This document shows positions 24,720 through 32,128 of a stretch of DNA of 64,000 bases, piece by piece (position 1 is the first letter of the stretch; each line of letters begins with the position of its first letter). The stretch comes from Streptomyces prunicolor NBRC 13075 (GTDB lineage: Bacteria; Actinomycetota; Actinomycetes; Streptomycetales; Streptomycetaceae). Where the stretch lies: NCBI RefSeq assembly GCF_000367365.1, contig NZ_BARF01000084.1, positions 124,001-188,000 on the forward strand, in the 5' to 3' direction. Position numbers and translations under genes: made by a program. The notes beneath the pieces were generated by a model. That model had not been told where the DNA came from, did no database searches, and saw only the letters and a program-made list of their open reading frames with translations.

Positions 24720-24748
24720 TGGGGGTACCTCCAGGGCTGGGCCGCGGC

Positions 24749-25948
24749 TCACACGCAGCCGTCGACGTGGATGTTCTGACCGGTGACGTACGTGGCGTGG
24801 TCGCTGACGAGGAAGAGCACGGCCCGGGCGACGTCGTCGACGGTCCCGAGCCGGCCGAGCGCGCTGAACGAGGCGAAGGCGGCGCGCTGCCGTTCGGCTT
24901 CCTCGACGGGCAGTTCGTCGAGCGCCTCGGTGTCGATCCGGCCGGGAGAGACCGTGTTGACGCGGATCCCGCGCGGCCCGAGTTCCCGGGCCAGCGAGCG
25001 GGTCATGCCGACGAGCGCGGACTTCACGGCGGTGTAGTGGACGCCGCCGGCCATGCCGATGAAGGCGACCGTGGAACCGATGTTGACGACCGAGGAGCCG
25101 GCGCCGAGCAGCGGCAGGGTGCGCCGGGTGACCAGGTGGGTGGCGGTGAGGTTGCCCTGCAGGGTGGCGGCCCACTCGGCGGGGCCGAGTTCGTCGTACG
25201 GCTGCGGGCGGAAGGTTCCCGCGTTGTTCACCACGGCGTCCAGCCCGCCGAGGCTCGCCTCGCACGCGGCGGCCAGCCGGTCCACGTCGGCCTCGTCCGC
25301 GACGTCGGCGCGCAGCACCTGGTGCTTGCCCGGGGTGCCGGCGAGTTCCTCCTCCAGGGTGGCGACGGCCTCGCCGGGGGTGCGATAGCAGGTGACGACG
25401 TCCGCGCCGGCGCGGGCCGCGGCAAGCACGATGCCCCGGCCGATGCCGCGGCTGCCGCCCGTCACCAGGAGCCGCTTGCCCTCCAGTTGGCGGCCGGCCC
25501 GGGCCGCGGTCTCCACCTTGGCCTTGATCAGCCGCAGCTGGACGGCGGTGTTGCGGTTGAGGCGGGCGGTCATCCCGGCGTCGTCGAGGGGGGCGCCGGG
25601 CTTCATCGCGAAGTCCTGGAGCCAGCGCATCCGTACGCCGCCGCCGGGTGCCTCCTCGTACTCCCAGCGGATGTTCATGTACGCGAAGGGGCCGGTCTCG
25701 ACCCGGCGGGCGGTCACCGTGCGGGTGACCGGGTCGGGGGTGCGTTCGGAGACCCAGCTCCAGACCGTGCCGGTCTCGTCGGGGTGCAGGGCGAGGCGGA
25801 AGGTGACGGTGTCGCCGTCCCGGCCGAGGATCTCGGCGGAGGCGTACTCGCTGAACAGGCGCGGCCAGGAAGCCACGTCGTTGGTCATCGTCCACACCAG
25901 GTCCATCGGTGCCTCGACGACGATCGCGTTGTCGGTGTGTCCGGCCAT
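24749..25948 (-). CDS. Cyclase-ketoreductase fusion (SRPBCC aromatase/cyclase + SDR)
   Basis: 399 residues from ATG 25946-25948 (TGATG junction with ACP). Residues 1-145 are a polyketide aromatase/cyclase of the START-like fold: HTDNAIVVEAPMDLVWTMTNDVASWPRLFSEYASAEIL and FAYMNIRWEYEEAPGGGVRMRWLQDF, as in TcmN or WhiE-ORFVI. Residues about 155-399 form a full SDR (TGGSRGIGRG, NNAG, NIGS, HYTAVKS, IHVDG). Normally these are separate proteins. Fusion could couple ring closure to ketone reduction and channel the ACP-bound chain. Confidence 0.9.
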   Translation of the reverse strand: MAGHTDNAIVVEAPMDLVWTMTNDVASWPRLFSEYASAEILGRDGDTVTFRLALHPDETGTVWSWVSERTPDPVTRTVTARRVETGPFAYMNIRWEYEEAPGGGVRMRWLQDFAMKPGAPLDDAGMTARLNRNTAVQLRLIKAKVETAARAGRQLEGKRLLVTGGSRGIGRGIVLAAARAGADVVTCYRTPGEAVATLEEELAGTPGKHQVLRADVADEADVDRLAAACEASLGGLDAVVNNAGTFRPQPYDELGPAEWAATLQGNLTATHLVTRRTLPLLGAGSSVVNIGSTVAFIGMAGGVHYTAVKSALVGMTRSLARELGPRGIRVNTVSPGRIDTEALDELPVEEAERQRAAFASFSALGRLGTVDDVARAVLFLVSDHATYVTGQNIHVDGCV

Positions 25949-26211
25949 CAGACGCGGGCCTCCCTGAGCTTGGCGTGGACGTAGGCGAGGACCTCGCGCG
26001 GGCTCTGGGTGTGCGCGAGGTCGCCGTCGGGGATCCCGATGCCGTACTCGCGCTCGACGCGGTTGACGAGTTCCAGCAGAGCGAGGGAGTCGTAGCCGAG
26101 GTCGGCGAACGCGGTGTCGGCGAAATGTTCGCCGTCGAGGTCGGTCTGCTCGTCGACGCCGGCGCCGGCGCGGAGGATGCGCCGCAGGTCGTCGAGGGTG
26201 AACTCCGCCAT
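25948..26211 (-). CDS. Acyl carrier protein of type II PKS
   Basis: 87 residues from ATG. The phosphopantetheine site is FADLGYDSLALLELVNRVE, with Ser near residue 42. The length is normal for a type II ACP. It lies between the CLF gene (30 bases upstream) and the cyclase-KR fusion (TGATG overlap), the usual KS-CLF-ACP order. No phosphopantetheinyl transferase is in the cluster. Confidence 0.95.
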   Translation of the reverse strand: MAEFTLDDLRRILRAGAGVDEQTDLDGEHFADTAFADLGYDSLALLELVNRVEREYGIGIPDGDLAHTQSPREVLAYVHAKLREARV

Positions 26212-26241
26212 GGGGAGCCGCCTTTCGTGGGTTGGGGGTCG

Positions 26242-27510
26242 CTACCTCTTGAGGGCGTCGCGGTCGCCCGCGCCGACCAGCAACGCGGAGGTGAAGCCGC
26301 CGTGGCCGCGGGCCAGTACCAGGGCCGTCCGCGGGTCCGTCTGGCGGGGGCGGTCCAGGACCAGGTCGATCTCGCAGCCGGGGGCCGGGCGGCCCAGGCC
26401 TGCGGTGTGGGGGATCACGCCTGCGCTCAGGGCCAGCAGTGCGGTGGCCACGTCCAGGGCCGCGCCGCCTGCGTAGAGGCGGCCGGTGAGGGTTTTCGGG
26501 GCCGTCACCGGTACTCCGCCGGGGCCGAAGACCTCGGCGATCGCGCGGGCCTCGGCGAGGTCTTCGGCGGGTACTCCGGAGGCGTCGGCGAAGACCATGT
26601 CGACGGCGTCGGGGGTGAGCCCGGCGTCGGCGAGCGTGCGGCGGATCACGGACACCAGCACCGTGTGGCGTGCGGCCGTACCGTCCGTCGTGGGGTCGAA
26701 GCCGGCCGCGTAGCCGAGGAGTTCGCCGTACGACGGGACTCCTCGGGCCCGTGCGGACTCCGCGTTCTCGACAACGAGGATGGCGCCGCCCTCGCCCGGG
26801 ACGAAGCCGGAGGCGGCCGCGTCGAAGGGCAGGTAGGCGCGGGCGGGATCGTCCTCGGCGGACAGGTGGCCGGTGGACAGCTGGGCCACCACGCCGTACG
26901 GGCACAGCGAGGCGTCGGTGCCGCCGCTGAGGACGAGGCGGGAGCCGGTGTCCAGCAGCCGGCGGGACTGGCCGAGGGCGTCCAGGCCGCCGGCCTGCTC
27001 TCCGCAGATGACCCCGCACGGGCCCCGCATGCCGTGCCGGATGGAGACCTGGCCGGTGGTGGCCGCGTAGAACCAGGCGATGGACTGATAGGCACCGACC
27101 CAGGAGGAGCCCTGCTGGTAGAGGTTCTCCATCTCGTGCTGACCGAACTCGGTGCCGCCCGAGGAACTGGCCGTCACCACCGCCATCTCGTACTCCGGCA
27201 GGGTCGCCGGATCGGCGGCGGCATCCGTGAGGGCATCCTCGGCGGCGGCCAGCGCGAAGTGCGTGAACCGGTCGGTCTGCGGCACGAGCCGTCCGGGGAC
27301 CTGCTCACCGGCCCGGAAGCCGGGCACCTCTCCGGCGACCCGGACGGGGTAGCCGGTCGGGTCGAACCGGGTGATCCGGCCGATGCCGCTCTTGCCCGCG
27401 AGCACCGACTCCCAGTGCCGGGCGGCGCCGATCCCGGTCGGCGCGACCACGCCGATCCCGGTGACCACGGACCGGCCGCGGCGGCCGGGGCGTATGCCGG
27501 AGGCGCTCAT
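26242..27510 (-). CDS. Ketosynthase chain length factor (KS-beta/CLF)
   Basis: 422 residues from ATG 27508-27510, overlapping KS-alpha by ATGA. The thiolase fold is complete, but the active-site Cys is replaced by Gln in CGVICGEQAGGLDAL (about 160-174), the diagnostic CLF change that makes it decarboxylate malonyl-ACP rather than condense. It pairs with KS-alpha and sets chain length. The gene lacks the GHS loop of KS-alpha. Confidence 0.96.
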   Translation of the reverse strand: MSASGIRPGRRGRSVVTGIGVVAPTGIGAARHWESVLAGKSGIGRITRFDPTGYPVRVAGEVPGFRAGEQVPGRLVPQTDRFTHFALAAAEDALTDAAADPATLPEYEMAVVTASSSGGTEFGQHEMENLYQQGSSWVGAYQSIAWFYAATTGQVSIRHGMRGPCGVICGEQAGGLDALGQSRRLLDTGSRLVLSGGTDASLCPYGVVAQLSTGHLSAEDDPARAYLPFDAAASGFVPGEGGAILVVENAESARARGVPSYGELLGYAAGFDPTTDGTAARHTVLVSVIRRTLADAGLTPDAVDMVFADASGVPAEDLAEARAIAEVFGPGGVPVTAPKTLTGRLYAGGAALDVATALLALSAGVIPHTAGLGRPAPGCEIDLVLDRPRQTDPRTALVLARGHGGFTSALLVGAGDRDALKR

Positions 27511-28793
27511 GCCGCCTCCCCGCGCCGCTCCGAGGGCCGGCCGAGGACCATCGCCGTCTGGAAGCCACCGAAGCCGCTGCCCACGCTGAGTACCCGGTCC
27601 ATACGGTGCTCGCGTGCCGTCACCGGTACGTAGTCGAGGTCGCACTCGGGGTCGGGGGTGGAGAGGTTGGCGGTCGGTGGGACGACCTGGTGGCGCAGGG
27701 CGAGGGCGCAGGCGGCGATCTCCAGGGAGCCGATGGCGCCCAGCGAGTGCCCGATCATCGACTTGATGGAGCTGACCGGCACCTCGTGGGCGCGCTGCCC
27801 GAGGCTGCGTTTGAACGCGGCGGTCTCGTGCCGGTCGTTCTGCTTGGTGCCCGAGCCGTGCGCGTTGATGTAGTCGATGTCGCCGGGGTCGAGCCGGGCC
27901 CGGTCCAGGGCGACCCGGATGGCCTCGGCCATCTCCCGGCCGTCGGGCCTGAGTCCGGTCATGTGGAAGGCGTTGCTGCGGCCCGCGAAGCCGAGGATCT
28001 CGGCGTACACGGTGGCGCCGCGGCGCCTGGCGGACTCCAGCTCCTCGATCACCATGACGGCGGAACCCTCGCCGAGGACGAAGCCGTCGCGCCGTCCGTC
28101 GAAGGGCCGGGAGGCGTGTTCGGGGTCGTCGTTGTTGGCGGTGGTGGCCTTGATGGCGTCGAAGCAGGCGGCGGTGATCGGCGACAGCGGGGCGTCGGTG
28201 GCGCCGGCGAGTACGACGTCGGCGGTGCCCTCCTCGATGAGCTGGACGGCGTGCCCGATGGCGTCCAGGCCCGAGGTGCAGCCGGTGGAGATCAGCGCCA
28301 CCGGCCCCTCGGCCCCGGCCTGCCGGGCCACCTCGACGGCGAGGGTGCTGGGCACCATGTAGCCGTACAGGTGCGGGACGCCGTAGCTGTGGTCGACCAG
28401 CCAGTCGCGTCCGCCGTCGGAGAGGACCGCGTACTCCTCCTCCAGGCCCGTGGTGCAGCCGACGGCGCTGCCGATGCTCACCGCGACCCGTTCCGGGTCG
28501 GCGCCCGGCAGTTCGATGCCGCTGTCCGCGACGGCCTCGCGGGCGGCGACGACCGCGAACTGGCCGGCCCGGTCCATCCGTCGGACCTCCTGCGGGGTGA
28601 GCCCGGAGGCGAGCGGATCGAAGTCGCACTCGGCGGCGACCCGGGAGCGGAACCCGGCCGGGTCGAACAGGCTGATGCGGCGGGTGGCGGTGCGGCCGGC
28701 GGTGAGCAGGTCCCAGTAGGCCTCCCGGCCGTGCCCGCCGGGAGCGACGGCCCCCACTCCGGTGATCACCGCGCGCCGGTCGGCCGGCGTCAT
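27507..28793 (-). CDS. Ketosynthase KS-alpha of type II PKS
   Basis: 428 residues from ATG 28791-28793, overlapping the cupin gene by ATGA. The active-site Cys is in ISTGCTSGLDAIGHA (about 167-181). The two catalytic His residues are in YINAHGSGTKQND and SIKSMIGHSLGAIGS. It forms the heterodimer with CLF and elongates the poly-beta-keto chain from malonyl-ACP. The high conservation supports a whiE or pentangular-type enzyme, but chain length cannot be read from sequence by eye. Confidence 0.97.
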   Translation of the reverse strand: MTPADRRAVITGVGAVAPGGHGREAYWDLLTAGRTATRRISLFDPAGFRSRVAAECDFDPLASGLTPQEVRRMDRAGQFAVVAAREAVADSGIELPGADPERVAVSIGSAVGCTTGLEEEYAVLSDGGRDWLVDHSYGVPHLYGYMVPSTLAVEVARQAGAEGPVALISTGCTSGLDAIGHAVQLIEEGTADVVLAGATDAPLSPITAACFDAIKATTANNDDPEHASRPFDGRRDGFVLGEGSAVMVIEELESARRRGATVYAEILGFAGRSNAFHMTGLRPDGREMAEAIRVALDRARLDPGDIDYINAHGSGTKQNDRHETAAFKRSLGQRAHEVPVSSIKSMIGHSLGAIGSLEIAACALALRHQVVPPTANLSTPDPECDLDYVPVTAREHRMDRVLSVGSGFGGFQTAMVLGRPSERRGEAA

Positions 28794-29221
28794 CGGGCCG
28801 CTCCGACATCGGGGTTGCCCGCGCTCGCGTCGAGCGGCTGCTCGGTGTCGACGTGGCCGAGCTCGGGGCGCGGCGCGAGCGGGGAGAGGTGGAAGACCGC
28901 CTCGGCCGGCACGGAACCGGTGTTCACCAGGCGGTGGCGCACCCCGATGGGCACCAACAGCGAGTCGCCGGGGCCCAGTTCGACCGGGGCGCCGCCGTCA
29001 AGCGTCATCTCCAGGCGGCCCCGGACGATGTGCAGGAACTCCTCGGAGTACGGGTGGTAGTGCTCGGTGACGTGGTGGCCGGGGGCCAGCCGCAGCACCC
29101 CGCCGAAGCCCGAGGTGCAGCCCACGGTCTTCGGGCTGAGGGTGACGCGGATGTCGCCGCCGCGCTTGGTGTTGGCGGCGACCTCGTTCGCACGGACCCT
29201 GGTGGTGGCGGGGGCGCTCAT
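28790..29221 (-). CDS. Cupin-fold polyketide cyclase/mono-oxygenase-like protein
   Basis: 143 residues from ATG 29219-29221. A double-stranded beta-helix cupin is indicated by LRLAPGHHVTEHYHPYSEEFLHIVRGRLEMTLDG (metal-binding His/Glu set) and VELGPGDSLLVPIGVRHRLVNTG. Similar cupins are whiE-ORFII and PdmL-like cyclases. It overlaps both TcmI-type cyclase and KS genes, so it is co-translated with the minimal PKS. Confidence 0.85.
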   Translation of the reverse strand: MSAPATTRVRANEVAANTKRGGDIRVTLSPKTVGCTSGFGGVLRLAPGHHVTEHYHPYSEEFLHIVRGRLEMTLDGGAPVELGPGDSLLVPIGVRHRLVNTGSVPAEAVFHLSPLAPRPELGHVDTEQPLDASAGNPDVGAAR

Positions 29222-29589
29222 CGGGCACCGCCGAGGTTCGCGGACCGCGGGGTGGAGATCTGCGGGCCCTGCTCGGACGTCCAGGAGTAGAACGGGACGG
29301 CCATCGCGTCCTTGGGCTCGCGCCAGTCGGGGTCGTAGGGCGAGATGAACTCGCCGAGCCGGGTGTTGATCTCCCCGTAGAGCGGGTGGCTGCGCGCCTT
29401 GTACAGGTTCGGCGCGATGTCCTGGTCGGCCTCCACCAGGTGGAAGTACAGGTTGTGGAACGCGAAGAGCGTCCGCCTCGACACCCCCACCAGCTGCGGC
29501 AGTTCGGTGCTGTCCGAATCGGCGAAGACCTGCGCGACGCCCTCGGCGTCGGCGAGGTTCATCCTCGCCACGATCAGCGTGCGGTGCAC
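29218..29589 (-). CDS. TcmI-family aromatic polyketide cyclase
   Basis: 123 residues from GTG 29587-29589 behind GGGAGGGC. The family signature is complete: HRTLIVARMNLADAEGVAQVFADSDSTELPQLVGVSRRTLFAFHNLYFHLVEADQD. It is slightly longer than TcmI (109) through a C-terminal extension. It closes late rings of the polyphenol. It is the first gene of the leftward biosynthetic operon, downstream of the 300-base promoter region. Confidence 0.93.
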   Translation of the reverse strand: MHRTLIVARMNLADAEGVAQVFADSDSTELPQLVGVSRRTLFAFHNLYFHLVEADQDIAPNLYKARSHPLYGEINTRLGEFISPYDPDWREPKDAMAVPFYSWTSEQGPQISTPRSANLGGAR

Positions 29590-29891
29590 GATGCCCTCCC
29601 GGCTTGTCGGTCCTGGCCTCACCCTGGTCGCCGGGGATCGAGGCACTCTCGAAGCGGCCTGGAAATCCACTGACGGCGGCCGCGGGTGGGGGGCGACTGC
29701 GGATGTCGGCCGGCTGCGGGCCGGTGGGAGCGACCGGCCCCTGCGGGCGCAGCCCGCACCAGGGGCGCGGGGAACTGCGCGACCAGCCCCCACGCACCCG
29801 CAGCCGCCCGACCGCCCCCAGGCACCCCCTCCCCCGGCGCACAACAACGGCCCGCCGCGCAGAACGCGCAGCGGGCCGTCGGAGAGGGCCT
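29590..29891. promoter_or_regulatory. Promoter region of the biosynthetic operon with candidate SARP boxes
   Basis: On the minus strand TCGAGAG (29646-29652) and TCGATCC (29635-29641) are direct heptamers with a 4-base spacer, an 11-base period as used by SARP activators near -35. A weaker third unit (TCCAGGC) lies one period upstream at 29657-29663. The part at about 29725-29790 holds a Streptomyces-type dispersed repeat (CCCCTGCGGGCGCAGCCCGC... and GCGGGGAACTGCGCGACCAG). No ORF is supported here. Confidence 0.45.
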
Positions 29892-31823
29892 CTACCGGTG
29901 GCCCCCGGCCTTCATCAGGGTGACGCGGGCACCGCCGCGCCCGACCGCGGCCGTCCGGCCGTTCGGTACGTCGGAAGCCGGTGCGCCCCGCAGCAGAAGG
30001 ATCAGGGCCTGCCGGGTGAGCCCGGGCACGGAGTACAGGGGCTGGGCGCCCGGCGCCAGGTGTTCCCGTACGAGATGGACGTCGACGAGGTACTCGAGCA
30101 GTGTCTCCGCGTCACCGGCACCCGGGCACAGCCGTGCCTTCACCTCGTCGAGGCTCCAGCGGGGGCGCTCGCGCTGCAGCAGCAGATGCAGCAGCTCCCG
30201 GGAGGGGCCGGGAAGATGCCGATGGCTGGCACCCACCGTGGTCATCAACGACTGGGTCCCGACGGGGAGTTCGAGCAGCGTCCGGTGGTTGCCGCGCAGC
30301 CGCACCGCCAGCCTCCCCGCCGACCAGCCCGGCCGGGCGGTGAGCCGGCCGGACACCGCCCGGATCGCCAGGGGCAGCCCCTCGCACAGGCCCATCAGCT
30401 CGCGCACGGCGGCGGGGTCCTCCTGCCGGGACCGCTCTCCGGCGACCCGGTCGTACAGCTGGAGGGACTCCTCCCCCGACAGGGCGTTGAGCACGATCTT
30501 GCGTCCGATGGAGAGGCTGTGCGCCCGGTAGCGGTTGGTGGCGATCACCGCGCAGCCGGATCCGCCCGGCAGCACGGCACGGATCTGGGAGGCGGTGAGC
30601 ACGTCGTCGACCACGACCAGCACCCTGCGGTCGGCGGTCCAGGTGCGGAAGAGCCGGCTGAGCTCGTCGAGTCCGGTGGGCTGCTTCTCGCGCTGGACGC
30701 CACACGCACCGAGACAGGCGGACAGCACATCGGCGAGTTGCTGGGAGCCCTCGCCCACGGCGGACAGGTCGATGAAGAGCTGTCCGTCGGGGAAGCGCGG
30801 GCGCAGCCGGTGCGCGGCACGCACGGCGAACGCGCTCTTGCCGACGCCGGGCGGGCCGTGCACCTCCACCACCCGCATGCCGGTGCTGGCCCGGTCCGAG
30901 CCGAGGAAGGTCTCCAGTTGGTCCAGTTCCCGGTCCCGGCCGACGAAGTCACCTATGTCGGCGGGAAGTTGGGCCGGTCCGGGCACGGGCCTGCGGGTGG
31001 CGGGGGCGGCCTCGGTCTTGGCCGGCCCCCTGAGTTGACCGCGGTCCACGAGTACCTCCTGGTGGAGGCGCTGGAGGTGGGCCGAGGGCTCCAGGCCCAG
31101 TTCCTCCACGAGATGGCTGCGCAGGGTGCGGAAGGTGTTGAGGGCGTCCGGCCGGCGGCCGCAGCGGTGCATGGCCCGCATGAGCTGGCCGGCGAACGCC
31201 TCGTGGGTGGGATGGGTGCGGAAGGCCTCGGCCAGCTCATCCAGCACGGCGTGGTGACGGCCGAGGTCCAGCTCCAAGGAGAAACGTTGCTCCTGGACGC
31301 TCTTGCGGCGCTCCTCCAACTGGGTCGACCAGGCCGACAACCGCCGTCCGGCGCTGATATCGACCAGGGCTTTGCCCTGCCACAGAGAAAGGGCTTCCTT
31401 CAGTATGCGAGCGGCCTCGTCCCCGGCACCCGCCCGGTGCTGGGCCATGCCCTTCTCGGTGAGCTGCTCGAAACGGTAGGCGTCCACCGACTGCTTGTCG
31501 TCCAGGCGCAGTTCGTACCCACCCACCCTGGTCAGGAGTGCGGGGCAACCGTGCGGCGGACGGGTTCCGAAAGGCGCGCCCTGCTGTCCGGTGGCCAGCA
31601 GCAGTCTGCGGCGCAGTTGATAAATGTAGGTTTGCAAGGTGGTCAGCGCGCTGAGCGGCGGGTAGTCCTCCCACAGCTCCTCGCACAGCTGGTCCACGCT
31701 GACCAGCGAGTTCGCATTGAGCACCAGCAGGGCCAGTACCTGTCGCAGTTTTGGGGCCGACGGTGTGACGTCCTCCCCGTTCCTGCGTACTCGCATGGAG
31801 CCCAGCAGACCGATCTCTATCAC
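29892..31823 (-). CDS. SARP-family activator with NB-ARC ATPase domain (AfsR-like)
   Basis: 643 residues from GTG 31821-31823 behind AGGGGGAACGCA. Residues 1-95 are an OmpR-type winged helix (IEIGLLGSMRVRRNGEDVTPSAPKLRQVLALLVL, LQTYIYQLRRRL). About 95-255 is the bacterial transcriptional activation domain (LSLWQGKALVDI, ALNTFRTLRSHLVEELGLEPSAHLQRLHQEVL). From about 270 an NB-ARC ATPase follows (VHGPPGVGKSAFAVRAAHRL Walker A, RVLVVVDDV Walker B, GLPLAIRAVSGRL). The C-terminal TPR repeats of AfsR are absent. No in-frame TTA codon was found, so it looks independent of bldA. Likely the pathway-specific activator of this cluster. Confidence 0.93.
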   Translation of the reverse strand: MIEIGLLGSMRVRRNGEDVTPSAPKLRQVLALLVLNANSLVSVDQLCEELWEDYPPLSALTTLQTYIYQLRRRLLLATGQQGAPFGTRPPHGCPALLTRVGGYELRLDDKQSVDAYRFEQLTEKGMAQHRAGAGDEAARILKEALSLWQGKALVDISAGRRLSAWSTQLEERRKSVQEQRFSLELDLGRHHAVLDELAEAFRTHPTHEAFAGQLMRAMHRCGRRPDALNTFRTLRSHLVEELGLEPSAHLQRLHQEVLVDRGQLRGPAKTEAAPATRRPVPGPAQLPADIGDFVGRDRELDQLETFLGSDRASTGMRVVEVHGPPGVGKSAFAVRAAHRLRPRFPDGQLFIDLSAVGEGSQQLADVLSACLGACGVQREKQPTGLDELSRLFRTWTADRRVLVVVDDVLTASQIRAVLPGGSGCAVIATNRYRAHSLSIGRKIVLNALSGEESLQLYDRVAGERSRQEDPAAVRELMGLCEGLPLAIRAVSGRLTARPGWSAGRLAVRLRGNHRTLLELPVGTQSLMTTVGASHRHLPGPSRELLHLLLQRERPRWSLDEVKARLCPGAGDAETLLEYLVDVHLVREHLAPGAQPLYSVPGLTRQALILLLRGAPASDVPNGRTAAVGRGGARVTLMKAGGHR

Positions 31824-32128
31824 TGCGTTCCCCCTAATTACGCCGCCTTTGTGGGGTGGCGGGCATCGATGGGCCCGACGTTCGGCAAGCCTGTCGGTAT
31901 TCACCTTCCTGCGTCAGTAATTTTTTCGCGAAACATCCACAGCACCTTCGAGCAGGATATATTACCTTTCCTTTACCGTGGATGCTTTCGCCGAAAATTA
32001 GGACTGGATTCAACGAAAATCGCGCACTGTATTCACGGAATAAAGACTTCCGTTCCGAATACCGCACCCTCCTTGCGCACCTCGAGGTCATCATATTACT
32101 TCACGCACAAGGATGACAAGGTGCACAT
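31824..32128. promoter_or_regulatory. A/T-rich upstream region of the SARP gene
   Basis: The 305-base gap carries no gene. Positions 31921-32100 are about 54% A/T by direct count (97 of 180), far above the rest of the window. Notable elements are TTCGCGAA palindrome at 31925-31932, A/T tracts (TTTTTT, GATATATTACC), and CGGAA...TTCCG half-sites at 32036-32052. It probably holds the SARP promoter and may bind a nucleoid silencer such as Lsr2. Confidence 0.5.

Noticed and set aside
31834..32094. 86-codon minus-strand frame in the A/T-rich region
   Set aside because: Poor ribosome site, non-conserved basic/cysteine composition, and location in the SARP promoter.
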